Shown piece after piece: positions 1 to 11,530 of a stretch of DNA of 64,000 bases; the first letter of the stretch is position 1, and each line of letters opens with the position of its first letter. This stretch comes from Meandrina meandrites (taxonomy: Eukaryota; Cnidaria; Anthozoa; Scleractinia; Meandrinidae): the NCBI GenBank assembly GCA_963693305.1, contig OY855908.1, forward strand, positions 34,367,805 through 34,431,804, written 5' to 3'. Under the pieces are notes generated by a model. That model searched no databases. It was not told where the DNA came from and was given only the letters and a program-made list of their open reading frames with translations. The position numbers and the translations under genes were made by a program.

Positions 1-675
1 TTGTTGTTTTCTATAAATCTAAGTTATTTCTATGATTTCCAGTGGTTATATAAAATATGAATTCTGGTTTTCCGTTCTCCTTTAAGAGTCCTTTAAAACT
101 CGCAATCTACGCGACTCTTACGATACCTGCGAAGATCCAGCGTATTTCCGGTGAGGTTTGTTGCGGATATACCGAATGTCCTCTGATTGGAACTTTTCTT
201 CTCGTGCAAACCCTCAGCGAACGATCCAAACAAACATGGCGAACAACTGGCCTTCTTGTATCCATCCGTAGAAGAAATTAAAGAACACACGAAACGACTC
301 CTGGCCTTTCTGCTCTCTGATTGGGAACAATATAACAAAGGTTTTGTGGCACTAAGATGAAACGGTGTCCCCATGCAGGGGCTGCTCCTAGATCCTGTTT
401 TCGTTCTTGACTTTTCTTTGCCTGTTGTTTTTTTTTTTTTTCGCTCGTTACGACTTTCCCTCTCCCCCACTAACTGCCCCTGGGTCTCCAAGGATGTACC
501 AATTTGGCCTGTCCTTGTAACATGAAATGAAAACTCTTTGGCAACCAGACGAAATGATAACTTGCAATGCATTTTTTTTAAAAGAACGTTTTCTTTTTTA
601 TCGACAGTTCCTTAGAATCATCAGAAGAGTCACATCAGCAATCCTTTTACTAAAAATGTATACCACACCTGGTAT
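1..675. other. gene-free stretch at left edge
   Basis: No convincing coding exon was found on either strand. Open frames here have no recognisable domain and no splice-site support. A T-run lies near 430-442. Confidence 0.5.
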
Positions 676-1250
676 TTTATTATTTTAAGTATTGAACCGT
701 TACAACAGGCATCATAAGCAATGGTTACATGTGTTTAATTTTTTCCTGTAAATGTTATAAATTATCGTTTAAACATACATTTTACTTACCATTACTAACA
801 GTTGCTTTCAATGTTAGCACTTAGCGACCATGTTTCGACATGCTATGTAACCACGCCTACAAGTAGGTCTAACCTGTAAATTGGGGAATATGAGCGATAA
901 ACAAACTGCTTCGCAAGTAACGCCTTGCGAACAAAGCAGCCCAATTAGACTCCAATTATACCGATAGTTATCCAAAATCGTTTGAGTTATTTAATCATAA
1001 ACTGGGTGCTACGCAAGATCGACACTCTTCTTTTGCCATTAGAATAATTTGAGATCAGTTGTTTTAGTTTATTTGTCGATTCGTCTGTCAATAGCCAGGA
1101 AAATTGCCACTTTGACAGTTTTAACAGTCACTAAGCTCAGGACGTCAACCAACGACATACCAATCGATACCAAACATGGTCGCTACCTACGTAACACTAA
1201 AAGTGGCTGTAATAATATTATTGAAAGCTTGTTAATATAATCTATGTACA
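676..1250. repeat. duplicated flank block, copy A
   Basis: This segment is clearly homologous to 10840-11530. Shared landmarks include the stretch ending GCTATGTAACCA near 845, the run TTATCCAAAAT near 967 and GTTTTAACAGTCA near 1118. Copy B contains extra sequence near 11060-11210. Both copies lie to the left of a BTB-PHR gene, so this is probably part of the same tandem duplication. No gene is recognised inside it. Confidence 0.6.
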
Positions 1251-2934
1251 AAGCATTACCATCAGCTGTACTATCATTAAGAAGACAACGATTTAGGACT
1301 GGTCGATAAGAAGAAGTCCATCAACAGGCTGTGGGAACTTCAGTAACTTAACATACATTTCCGGTTACAACACGACATCCATTACAAGTCGGGAAAATGG
1401 AAGCAGCCAGGAGGAAAATAACTAATTTAAGGGAAACAGCCACGATTGCTTTAAAACCTTTGCAGACAGGTTTCGGATGTATACGCCGTATCTGGTCTAT
1501 GGCCAGTTCGAGGTTGTCTGAAAGTAGCCTGCGTGCAGAGGTCTCCTATTTCCTTTGCTTCACGCGGAAAAGGGACTGAAATGTATATAACATAAAGCAG
1601 GAGGCAGAAAGCTACAATACATAGAAAATGTAGCTAATTACAAATAAATGTGCAAATAGAGGTATGTGAACAATTTACATAATACGGATATGATATAATT
1701 ACATAATTCCACACACAGATAGGAGATACGCAAAACGGGGAGGAGAAACAAAAAACAATGTTTGCTCAACCTCGTTCCCACTTCCTCTGTACTTTTCCTC
1801 CCATGTCGTCGAGGAGAGAGACCCTGGGATGAGGCTGGTCAAGTGGCACCCAGAATATGGGTGCTGTTCAATTACTGTATTAAGGGAGGGGTAGCAGAGT
1901 GTTTTGATTGTCGCAAGATAAATCTGGTTCATTTCAAATTCTCGGGCAAGCAAAGAAAAACTAAAGAATATAAAAAATGAGAAACCGGTACAACGTAGAA
2001 AGATATTAAATTTGGTCTACGTTGTATCGGTCTCTGCTTTTTTATATTCTTCATTTTATGTCTTAAACCGATCAGACTCTTTTTTGTATAAGAACGTCTA
2101 ATTTTTGGGCTGAGGCTGAGCGTTCTTAGATTTTTCACAACTTGAGGCTGACATGTTATAATATTGGGGACGAAACTAGGAAACGTGCGGTATTGCTCGC
2201 CGGATGTAGTGTATCAAGTTGCTCTTGACATGCTTGCGCGGCCTGCTCCCTGTGGTGCCGCGGACAAGTTCCTTTTTAAAAATATTCAGTTAACTACTGT
2301 ACGACCACAGTTTTGCATTTATTTATACTGCTTATTTTACAAAAAATTAAAACAAATTGACAAAATAGAGACGTTCTCCGACTCTCAGCCTGGGGAAATC
2401 TCAGCCTCAACGTTCTTATAAAAAGAAGGTTCTTATAGAATAAGAGTGTAGATTACTATTGATCCAACGTATACCAGTTGGATCATCGTCCACGGTTGCT
2501 TGTTTGCTTGAACATTTTATAAAGTAAAACTACCCGCTTTGTTGGGGTTTAATTAATTGTGTCTGGCATCTCCAAAGAATACAATAGTTTCGTTCACAAA
2601 GGAATTCGGCAGTCGAATGGAGCACAAACGTTCAACGGGTAATACATGTCGCGTACCGAAACAAAGGGATCTCTTAAATCCGCGAAGTCGGAGGTAATTT
2701 ATTTTGTTCTTTATGCTGTTTTTCAATACATTGTAAATTTCTAGAAACTTCGGCACTAATTGCCTAAACCTTAAAAGCCACTAAATCAAGATTAATTAAA
2801 CTCTTTATTTTTGCAATTTATCACGCAAAACATCCTGTGACATATATTTCGTTAAGGTTGACCTCTGTGAAGCTAAGAATTGAATGAGACTGGCGACTTT
2901 CAAAGGTGTACATCACCCGTGTGTAGTCAGCGAG
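1251..2934. other. intergenic stretch with repeat fragments
   Basis: No gene was recognised. A fragment near 1755-1850 (centred on GTCGTCGAGGAGAGAGACCC) recurs in related form near 3035-3105 and 6170-6235, so it belongs to a dispersed family. A short palindrome (arms ACAACGTAGA and TCTACGTTGT) lies at about 1990-2030. Confidence 0.45.
2078..2430. mobile_element. MITE-like foldback element
   Basis: The ends are imperfect inverted repeats. The left end carries TATAAGAACGT followed by GGCTGAGGCTGAG. The right end carries CTCAGCCTCAACGTTCTTATA. There is no coding capacity in between. It is probably a non-autonomous DNA transposon; exact ends and family were not determined. Confidence 0.5.
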
Positions 2935-3443
2935 CGCCGCTTCTTTCGCTCCAGTTGAGATCGACAAAAAATTTTCGTTGACGCTACCCCAATGGAAGAG
3001 TTTTTGTCACAGGCGATCAGGTGAGCAGCCTCGTCCAGTGTACAGGGTCTCTCTCCACGACAAGGGAGAGAAAGGAGAGAGGGACTGGGAACGAGGTTGG
3101 TCTTCGCTTCCCCGCTCGCTCGCGCGCGTGCGACCCAACTAAAGCCGCCAAAATAGGCAGATTACATTTTTTACGACATCTGAAACATTGCTTATTCTTG
3201 TTATAACTAATACCTCAGCTTAATTGTCTTTCTTTGTCTATTAATTTAAACCCCACAAAGATAGTTACAGTACCTGACTCATTTTAATGAGTCTAAAATG
3301 ACTGCCATGCATGTATCCATCACCTTACGTGTCTAATCCGCAACAGCTGGACCTAATGAAGGAAGTCGTAACTAGTTTTCCACTACCGCGACAGCTACTA
3401 CTGCTGTTGCACTCGGAAAATTTTTACAAACGGAAACTGAAGA
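2935..3443. repeat. duplicated 3' flank of BTB gene, copy 1
   Basis: This is homologous to 6067-6635 over nearly its whole length. Both copies begin AGCGAGCGCCGCTTCTTTCG and continue through GATCGACAAAAAATT, CAGGCGATCAGGTGAGCAGCC and GTACCTGACTCATTTTAATG. It lies directly downstream of the BTB gene on the minus strand, so the duplication unit carried the 3' flank along with the gene. Confidence 0.7.
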
Positions 3444-4763
3444 CTACACTTGGCTGAAAACTAGAGCAGGAAACTGGCCCGATGATACGTCGGTTCCATT
3501 AGGGCTGTTCGAAGGAGTGAAGGTGAATTGTACACCTTCGCACTCAACAGATGCTTTTCCTTCTGCTCCATACCATGAGGCGGGACCATTAATAAGTGCA
3601 CTAACCTCATACTTCCTACCTTCCACTAAACTAACTGGATGATCAAAGAATACGTCAAAGCTATAATAGGAATCATTCTCGTGTTTTACAGAGGAGAATG
3701 ATCCGGAGTGTTTTATCACAGAAGAGCCATCTGTGAGATCTACAACTCCTGCGGAAACCGTGTAATCGCCACCTTCAGAACCAAAATGCTGGACTGCATG
3801 TAGCTTGATAGGCTTGTTGACAGTGAAACAAATACCGTCTGTTGCGGATGAGGTGTAGCCCCAGATACCTCCTGGTGACTTAAAAATGTTGAATCTTTGA
3901 CATCGGTGAAAAGTGCAATCAATCCTTGCGGCTTGAATGAATGGCAAAGGAGATGTCAGTACACCACTGTAGTGCTTCATCATGTCACCAACCTCTTGAA
4001 TGGTGAGAATGTGAGAATCAAATACAACAGAGGCAAACTCCGCCTGTGACATCAATGGAAAACGGATTGATTTTACAATCTCCTCTCCAAGAATTCGTCT
4101 CTTTAAATTGCCATCAGGAGTCATCCCTTGCCTTTCACTTTCTCTTGTGGCCCAGCGATCAACAGTTTTGAACAGCTCCACTTCCTTAACGTTCAACGCT
4201 TCCCTCTTCACAACAGACTCGACAAGGGATTGCTCAAGTGTGACAAATTCATCTGATGTCACAGCTTCGTCCGTCTGCTTCTCAATCACTTCCCAGCATC
4301 GATCTTCCAAATCTTTATCTTCAAATTTCTGAGCGTGCGGCAGAATGCAAAACACGTTAGATGCGTCTAAGTTTTCTTCCAGATATTCCTTGCATTTCGC
4401 AGCTAGTGAAGGTACCATGTATTTGTTCGCCAAGTACAGCACTTGCATCACATTACTTCCGCTCAAATTCGCTTCGTCGCTGTACATAAAACGAAACAAC
4501 TCCAACAGACTCTCGTAGTCACAGTCAGGCAGTTCAATAGTGTCTGTAGTCTCCGCCATTTTATCACAGAGCATGGCAAAGAACACAGGACTGCTGATGG
4601 CGAGCACAAACTTGTGAGCTGGGATCACCTTACTTTCACTTTCGCCAGTCGATGCTGGAACAACAAATTTCACATCGCTCAGTAACTCGTTGTTGAAAAT
4701 AAACGTGGTTCTCTCTTTGATAGTTGGTCGTTTCATCTGCCAGTTCTCTTCAACAAAGGCCAT
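3444..4763 (-). CDS. BTB-BACK-PHR domain protein, copy 1
   Basis: Single-exon gene of 439 residues. The domain order is BTB/POZ (about residues 17-120, with LSDVKFVVPA and IPAHKFVLAISSPVFFAML), BACK (about 130-240) and a C-terminal PHR-type beta-sandwich (about 285-439, with ICFTVNKPIKLHAVQHFGSE). This order is that of the BTBD1/2/3/6 family, whose BTB domain usually recruits cullin-3 so that the protein acts as a substrate adaptor in ubiquitin ligases. The start is the ATG at 4763 (MAFVEENWQ), because the in-frame extension upstream has only a GTG. It differs from the other two copies by one missing lysine in the SESK-VIPAHKF loop. The lack of introns suggests an ancestral retrocopy that was then duplicated in tandem. 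The specific substrate cannot be read from sequence. Confidence 0.9.
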   Translation of the reverse strand: MAFVEENWQMKRPTIKERTTFIFNNELLSDVKFVVPASTGESESKVIPAHKFVLAISSPVFFAMLCDKMAETTDTIELPDCDYESLLELFRFMYSDEANLSGSNVMQVLYLANKYMVPSLAAKCKEYLEENLDASNVFCILPHAQKFEDKDLEDRCWEVIEKQTDEAVTSDEFVTLEQSLVESVVKREALNVKEVELFKTVDRWATRESERQGMTPDGNLKRRILGEEIVKSIRFPLMSQAEFASVVFDSHILTIQEVGDMMKHYSGVLTSPLPFIQAARIDCTFHRCQRFNIFKSPGGIWGYTSSATDGICFTVNKPIKLHAVQHFGSEGGDYTVSAGVVDLTDGSSVIKHSGSFSSVKHENDSYYSFDVFFDHPVSLVEGRKYEVSALINGPASWYGAEGKASVECEGVQFTFTPSNSPNGTDVSSGQFPALVFSQV

Positions 4764-4935
4764 CGCTATTGTTTGCTCTCTACGCACGCTTTACTCGATA
4801 AAATAATGCTTCGATCTGGATCTCTGCGAAGCAGGAAGAAGCGAGGAAGAAGCCGGAAAGCGAAGGAGGAAAAGCTACCGCTGACTTGACTGCAGCTTCG
4901 TAAAGTGTCACATAATAGCGTGACAGTATCAAAAC
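4764..4935 (-). promoter_or_regulatory. conserved 5' flank of BTB gene, copy 1
   Basis: About 170 bases upstream of the start are shared with the flanks at 7965-8106 and 13459-13612. Shared blocks are CGCTTTACTCGATA, TTCGATCTGGAT and GAGGAAAAGCTACCGCTGA, ending near GTCACATAA and GCGTGACAGT. Conservation stops shortly beyond, so the block probably holds the 5' UTR and core promoter. No TATA box or mapped start site supports this directly. Confidence 0.4.
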
Positions 4936-6066
4936 GAGAAACGCGGGTTTGTTCATTTCTTTATTGATAACTCGTCATGAAGAAAACAATTGGTCGAATT
5001 CGAGTTTAAGCTGCTGTACGATTAAATGGATAGATATTCTTGTGCATAATCTAACCATGCTAGAAATACGTCCATAGCATACGTATAGTCTACCTTTGTC
5101 CCTCGAACCTCACTGCCCTTTAAATCTAAAATATCTTTATAGCCTTGTTACTTATTTCTTGACTTATGTTCTTTTTAGTTCATTTATTGACTGTTATTTA
5201 ATGTGTGTTTACTTGTATTCATATTTCGCTTATGTTATCAGTTTGTAAGTTAAGACCGTTTTTCTTTGTAAAAATATCATTTTTTTTTTTGTAATTTTTT
5301 TTTCTGTTCTGCTCATGTAGCTATTTTTTTGTGTTTAAAGTAAGTCTTTAAAATAATAAAAAAAAGAAATACGCCGATTCAGGAAAAAATCGGAAGTTGT
5401 ATTTAAAGACCCGTATATATCCAAAGCCAACACCGCCTCTATATGCGCAATAAAAACCCGCATACATGCGTACCTGCAAGGGCTCACGGTATACGCGTGC
5501 TAAAAAGGCGTATATTCGGGGTTCGGATCGTCTCGGTATAAGATGGCACCAAAAGTGCCTCTAACCGGATAGGCTACATGTATGATTGTAACGGCGACTT
5601 TCAAATTCGATAACAGCTCTTGTCATGATGACCTTTATTTTCTTGAATAACTGTACCCACCGTCCTACAACGGAACTTTTGGAGGTGGTTTCTCGTCTTT
5701 TGACTGACTTTTAAAGATTTTATCCACATGCTGATCTCAACATGCCTGATAGTCCGCCTTCAGGTTGCTGTGGATTCCGTTCGTCGTTTGGTCAAGTAGT
5801 TGAGAGATAATCAAGCAAATGTTGACAGAATACCACAGCTTTATCATGAATTTGTGAGAACTTCAGTTCTTATTAAATAGATGAGGATTGCTTGCAATAA
5901 TAGCAAGTTCTTGCACTTCACTGCGCCCACTAGGCCTTGCAAGGTGTGTCGGCTCAAAATCAAAAGTCTATTGAAGAGTCTGTCGTCCGGCCTACGAAAT
6001 TTCAACACGCCGGATAAATATATATTTCGTTTGTCCACTGTGAATCTTAGAATGTCCGTGTCTAGT
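4936..6066. other. intergenic stretch, no gene seen
   Basis: AT-rich sequence with T-runs near 5280-5300. No coding exon was recognised. Open frames around 5844-6069 overlap on both strands and have no domain signature. Confidence 0.5.
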
Positions 6067-6635
6067 TAGCGAGCGCCGCTTCTTTCGCTTCAGTTGAGAT
6101 CGACAAAAAATTATTCGTTGACCCTACCCCAATGGAAAAGTTTTTGTTACAGGCGATCAGGTGAGCAGCCTTGTCCACGGACTCTCTCCTCGACGACAAG
6201 GGAAGAAAAGGAGAGAGGGCTTGGAAACCAGGTTAGGCTTCGCTTCACCGCTCGCTCAAGCGCGTGCGACCCAACTAAAACTGCCAAGCTACGCAGATTT
6301 CAATTTTTATTTAATCTGAATCATTGCTTATTCTTGTTATAATTTCTCAGCTTAATCGTTTTCTTTGTCTATTAATTTGAACCCCAAAAAGATAGTTACA
6401 GTACCTGACTCATTTTAATGAGTCTACAATGACTGCCATGCATGTATCCATCACAGATCTATCTGTACTTAAATCACTTTACGTGTCTAATCGGCAACTT
6501 ACAGCTGGACCTAATGAAAAAGTCTTAACTAGTTTTCCACTGCTACCACTACAACTACCGCGACAACTGTTACTGTTGCTGTTCTCGGAAAATTTTTCAA
6601 GTGGAAACTGATGAGTATACTTAGCTAAAGCAAGA
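6067..6635. repeat. duplicated 3' flank of BTB gene, copy 2
   Basis: Counterpart of 2935-3443, with small indels. A more diverged third version, recognisable from the block near ACCTAATGAAGAA, lies at about 11900-12120 next to BTB copy 3. Confidence 0.65.
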
Positions 6636-7964
6636 CTAAACTTTGCTGAAAACTAAAGCAGGAAACTGGCCCCCTAATACAGAGGTTCCATTGGGGCTGT
6701 TATTCGAAGAAGTGAAGTTGAATTTTACTCCTTCACACTCAACAGAGGTTTTTCCTTCTGCTCCATACCATGACACGGGGCCATTAATAAGTGCCTCAAT
6801 TTCGTACTTCCTGCCTTCCACTAAACAAACTGGATGATCAAAGAATACATCAAAGCTATAATAGGTATCAGTCTCTTGTTTTACGGAGGAGAATGATCCT
6901 GAGTGATTTATCACAGAAGAGCCAGTCCTGATATCTTTGACTTCTGCGTAAACCCTGTACTCACCAGCTTCAGATCCAAAATGCTGAACTGCATGTAGCT
7001 TGATAGGCTTGTTGACAGTGAAACAAATACTGTCTTTCGCGGATGCGGAGTACTGCCAGCTACCACCAGCCGGTGAATTAAAATTATTGAATCTTTGACA
7101 ACGATGAAAAGTGCAATTAATCCTCGCAGCTTGGATGAATGGTAAAGGAGATGTTAGTACACCGCTGTAGTGCTTCATCATGTCACCAACCTCTTGAATG
7201 GTGAGAATGTGAGAATCAAATACAACAGTGGCAAACTCCGCCTGTGACATTAATGGAAAACGGATTGATTTTATGATCTCCTCTCCCAGAATTCGTCTCC
7301 TTACATCGCCATCAGGAGTCATCCCTTGCCTTTCACTTTCTCTTGTGGCCCAGCGATCAACAGCTTTGAACAGCTTCACTTCCTTAACGTTCAACGCTTC
7401 TCTTTTCACAACAGACTCAACAAGGGATCGCTCAAGTGTAACAAATTCATCTGACGTCACAGCTTCTTCAGTCTGCTTCTCAATCACTTCCCAGCATCGA
7501 TCTTCCAAATCTTTATCTTCAAATTTCTGAGCGTGCGGCAAAATGCAAAACACGTTGGATGCGTCCAAGTTCTCTCGGAGATATCTTGTGCATTTCTCAA
7601 CTAATGAAGTTACCATGTATTTATTCGCCAAGTACAGCACTTGCATCACATTACTTCCGCTCAAATTCGCTTCGTCGCTGTATATAAAACGAAACAACTC
7701 CAACAGACTCGCGTAATCACAGTCAGGCAGCTCAATAGTGTGTGAAGTCTCCGCCATTTCACCAAACAGCATGGCAAAGAACACAGGACTGCTGATGGCG
7801 AGCACAAACTTGTGAGCTGGGATCACCTTCTTACTTTCACTTTCGCCAGTCGATGCTGGAACAACAAATTTCACATCGCTCAGTAACTCGTTGTTGAAAA
7901 TAAACGTGGTTCTCTCTTTGATAGTTGGTCGTTTTGTCTGCCAGTTCTCTTCAACAAAAGCCAT
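6636..7964 (-). CDS. BTB-BACK-PHR domain protein, copy 2
   Basis: Single-exon gene of 442 residues, closely similar to copy 1 throughout the BTB (about 17-120), BACK and PHR regions. The start is the ATG at 7964 (MAFVEENWQTKRP). Most differences lie in the PHR domain, for example NNFNSPAGGSWQYSASAKDS in place of NIFKSPGGIWGYTSSATDG. That is the part expected to meet partner proteins, while the BTB and BACK parts are nearly unchanged. The frame is intact. It is likely a functional cullin-3 adaptor paralogue by family knowledge, but substrate and expression are unknown. It belongs to a same-strand array with 3444-4763 and 12121-13458. Confidence 0.9.
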   Translation of the reverse strand: MAFVEENWQTKRPTIKERTTFIFNNELLSDVKFVVPASTGESESKKVIPAHKFVLAISSPVFFAMLFGEMAETSHTIELPDCDYASLLELFRFIYSDEANLSGSNVMQVLYLANKYMVTSLVEKCTRYLRENLDASNVFCILPHAQKFEDKDLEDRCWEVIEKQTEEAVTSDEFVTLERSLVESVVKREALNVKEVKLFKAVDRWATRESERQGMTPDGDVRRRILGEEIIKSIRFPLMSQAEFATVVFDSHILTIQEVGDMMKHYSGVLTSPLPFIQAARINCTFHRCQRFNNFNSPAGGSWQYSASAKDSICFTVNKPIKLHAVQHFGSEAGEYRVYAEVKDIRTGSSVINHSGSFSSVKQETDTYYSFDVFFDHPVCLVEGRKYEIEALINGPVSWYGAEGKTSVECEGVKFNFTSSNNSPNGTSVLGGQFPALVFSKV

Positions 7965-8106
7965 CGCTATTCTTTGCTCTCTATGCACGCTTTACTCGAT
8001 ACAATAATGTTTCGATCTGGATGTTCTCGAAGCAGCCAAAAGCGAAAGAGGAAAAGCTACCGCTGACTTGATTGCAGCTTCGTAAAAGTCACATAACAGC
8101 GTGACC
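7965..8106 (-). promoter_or_regulatory. conserved 5' flank of BTB gene, copy 2
   Basis: Same conserved block as at 4764-4935, shortened by an internal gap after TTCGATCTGGATGT. It is presumed to carry the 5' UTR and core promoter, from conservation only. Confidence 0.4.
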
Positions 8107-8364
8107 TGTTTCAGTACCATTGATATTTAGCAGTAAAAAACGCATTTGAATGAGCAGGGCTTTGTTGATTGATAAAATAAACTACATACCGTCATAAAAG
8201 GAAATTCTGATATGACAACAATACAATAGTTTTTCTTCTTTGGCACTGCTAATGATACAGCTATCACCTACATGCGTAAATTCATTTCATACAACATTAT
8301 CACAACTTCACATAGCCGCTGTTGACTCCCGGGACTAAACAGGGACAACAAGCTAACGACTACA

Positions 8365-8530
8365 CGAAACCTTGGCTCCTTCTTGGTGTAGAAGACACAG
8401 GACACGTCACAATAGAACACTGCCTCGGAAACCTATTGTTTTTATTGTATTCCTCGTTCTTTTGTCCTTTTGTTCGCTATTGTTAGAGGTGAACGGTGTC
8501 TTCTACACCAAGTAAGAGCCGAAACCTTGC
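8365..8530. repeat. inverted repeat pair
   Basis: Arms TTGGTGTAGAAGACAC (near 8384) and GTGTCTTCTACACCAA (near 8497) with extended partial pairing (GGCTCCTT / AAGAGCC) flank about 100 bases with no coding capacity. It is compatible with a small MITE. No target duplication was identified. Confidence 0.5.
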
Positions 8531-9240
8531 TGATATCTATAATGAACAGAGTCAGTTAATTTTTCACATCAGCAATGACCCGAGTACATGGAAAAGGTTT
8601 GCTTTAAAATTCCAGGAAACATACGAATATCTGCTCGTATCAGAAATAGTATTTCGGTTCTTGATGATCACCCCGTAGTGAGGTTTCGCTCGAGGCTTCG
8701 CACCGAGGTCTTACGCCTTACTCCGCTCCGACCCTTACCCTTTCATGTACTATTTTCGACAGAGCTTCATAAATTTACCAAAAATGACAATTGTAGAGAC
8801 CGTATGAAAAATCCAACTCTCGAGATCGCGATAAAGAAAATTAACAAAACTTTCAAGGCGACGAAAGGTAAGTTAAGTACACATTTTGGCGTTATTTCGA
8901 AGTAATTTCATCAAAGCAATGACTGCGTCTCGTTCCATCAGACTTAGCTATATTGTCACTAGGCATATACAGGGAGATCTTTTTTTTGTCAAAGAACTCA
9001 ACACAGCGTTACAAGTGTCTAAACTTTATTCAATAGTTCATACAGAGTCACTGCTTAAAACATAACTCTTCCAAACCGTTAAAGTTAAATCAACACTACA
9101 ACAAATAACTCTTCTAAGACGGCCCAGCATTACACAAAAATATTCTAAGACAAAGAAAAAAATGTTTCTGTTGTTTTTAATTAAAGTAAATGCCAATGAA
9201 AAAGGTAATAAAATTTTCTTCGAAGAGTTATTTTAGTTTT
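8531..9240. other. intergenic stretch, no gene seen
   Basis: A 105-codon open frame from 8588 shows no domain or codon signal that would support a gene. Nothing else was recognised. Confidence 0.4.
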
Positions 9241-9650
9241 ATACAGCTATTTCAATTAACGTTGTCGGATTGAAGCTCAAAGCTCAAAGACAAGACCGAA
9301 AGGTAGTATGGGCGAAGAAAGAGTGTTCCACGCGTGCTGAATACTAATGAGATACAGCGATATAGCAAACGAGACGTTTTTCGTTTCGTTTCTCTTCAGA
9401 CATGTGTAGAAAAGATCCTTTTTCGCCTCATTTCATTTAAAAAGAATAATCCAAACCACATAACGGCGAAAGAAAAGATACAAGAAAGGTTTCACGGAAA
9501 GAAAAACAAATATTCCACGTGCAAAAATACAAACTTGTAGATTTCCTCAATGGTGATATGCAAATTGCAGTAAATACCCATGGCACCATTCGGTCTTGCC
9601 TTGTAGGTTTGAAGATTTCAGTCCGACAACGTTAATTGAAATAGCTGTAT
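9241..9650. mobile_element. MITE with 34-bp terminal inverted repeats
   Basis: The termini 9241-9274 and 9617-9650 are inverted copies differing at one base, beginning ATACAGCTATTTCAATTAAC. The 410 bp length and lack of a transposase make this a non-autonomous DNA transposon. The tip is bordered by TA-rich bases, so a TA target is possible but not proven. Confidence 0.75.
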
Positions 9651-10309
9651 TCAAATATAAGGCGAAAATAATCAATCTTAAATATATAAAACAAGATAGT
9701 TTACATGCAAATTAAGAAACAATTCTAATGAAAATGCAAAATGTAAGGCAACTAAACTGATTTTCTCCTTGTATTACGAGGTGGCCCAGTGCAATGGAAC
9801 ATCGATTTAACAACGAAGTCCTCGGTATAACGAATGATCTTTTTTGGCCCCAGTGATAGTAAAAGATATGGAAAAGAACCCGATATAACGAGACCCTTTA
9901 ATATAGCGAACATATTTTATCAATGAATTGGCCCTTCGTAATATCAAGATTCTATGCACTGTATTCACAAAGAAAATCATAAACACGCATTAAGTAATCT
10001 AATATCGTTTTAATTTGCTCACTGTCCTGTGCATGACTTAGTGATCTGGACATGTTAAGCTGCAATAATTCAAAGCGGCAGAAAAACTGATAGGAGGCCG
10101 AAATTGGGAGACAGGCTAAAATGTTAGGTGTTGATAGTCGTACGTCTCAGTTATATTATTGATAACACCAGGAAAAAATAATCAAAAATTTTCTGATTAT
10201 CCTGAGAATAGTAGAGTTCATTATTTCCAATGCTAGCGCTGCTTACAACAGAGACAATATTTAACATGGCTGATTTTCATTTACCGTTCGGTTATAGCAA
10301 CCGCAGATC
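9651..10309. other. intergenic stretch, no gene seen
   Basis: AT-rich, with no recognisable exon or repeat on either strand. Confidence 0.4.
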
Positions 10310-10327
10310 GAGCACAACTCTAAAGAA

Positions 10328-10855
10328 CTAAGAATAAGGATGATCCCATTTTGTAACGATAAAAACCGATGCATCTTTGACGTAGTCGAAAAAGAGCACC
10401 AATCGGAGAACCAAAAACACACCGTTGACACAAAGTATCTGAATAGTGATACGCACAATTGTCGGCCACGTGAGAACATCCCACTCGCCCGTCCCGCTAT
10501 CACGGGTCAGCTTGTTTTCCAACAGCTGCAACGGTGACACCAAGATGCTGATACAGACGAAGGCAATGATGGCTTTCTCAAAACTCTTTGGAATGCCATG
10601 GCTGAATTCGTTCTCCTCGAGAATGACTTCCAACATTTCAACTCCGCGTCGAAGATATCTAGCGCGAGTCCACTGCTGTGTTTAGCAACAACAGCAACAG
10701 AAGCGGTGAAATATACACGGTCATTTTCAAGACGTTTGGATCAAAGAATGTCTCTTTATCGATTTCGTCCTCGATTCGACCAAAGATGGCTCCAATGAGG
10801 GGCACTAATTCCACTCGTCGCCATTTGATTACTCGCACTAATATGCCACCCCTGT
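10328..10855 (-). pseudogene. fragment of a multi-pass membrane protein gene, frame broken
   Basis: Two minus-strand frames join end to end. The first (about 10855-10669) begins after an acceptor-like CAACAG and reads GGILVRVIKWRRVELVPLIG, then a charged stretch, then a leucine-rich membrane segment before a stop. The second (about 10679-10328) reads ARYLRRGVEMLEVILEENEF and continues with two hydrophobic segments (AIIAFVCISILVSPL and ILCVNGVFLVLRLVLFF). The two frames overlap at GTGGACTCGCGCTAG. This means either a frameshifted pseudogene or a very short intron with acceptor CTAAACACAG. The protein was not identified with confidence. The left edge of the related block at 676 retains only a short diverged piece of the same sequence. 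Confidence 0.45.
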
Positions 10856-11530
10856 TGGTGTATTACTTTAAGCATTGAACAGTTGCAAAAGGACAAATAA
10901 ATATAATTTGGGAGTGCGCGTTTCAGAAAAAATAATCACTCAAGGTACTTCGTTGTCATTTATTACTTACAGTCGCTCGGCATCCGTGTTACAGTGTACG
11001 TACATAGCGATCATGTTTTGATATGCTATGTAACCAGGCCTAAGTCCATTTCAAATTTGCGCGATGACGATTAAGTCATTTACCATTGAAATATACCAGG
11101 CAAGCAAAAGCGGAGCTCCTCAGCTAGATTTTATAAAACTATTTCCATTCCGGTAAATAAGCGGTCAAAATATGCATAGTCCGATTGAAGAGGGAGTATC
11201 AAGTAGCAATTATGGGAACGATAACGACTTTTTTGCAACTAAACGCCTTCGGCTTGCGAAAACCGATCGAGTTGTAGTTATCCAAAATCATTTGAGTTAT
11301 TTCGCAAATTCTGTAAATTGCGAGCCTTGCAAGATTAACACTCTTCATTCTTCAGCCATTAGCATGATTTGAGATCAGTAGTTTTAATTCATTTGTCAAA
11401 TCTTTTGCCAATAGCCAGGCCAATTGCGAGTCAAAATTGCCAGTTTGATAGTTTTAACAGTCATTTCAGGATGTCCCAAGATGGGATCACAACTTGGTCG
11501 CTACGCGCGTAATACTGTAATGTTATTTAT
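10840..11530. repeat. duplicated flank block, copy B
   Basis: Homologous to 676-1250 but with an insertion near 11060-11210. The end near 10840-10960 includes TATTACTTTAAGCATTGAAC, matching TATTATTTTAAGTATTGAAC near 682. No gene is recognised in it. Confidence 0.6.
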
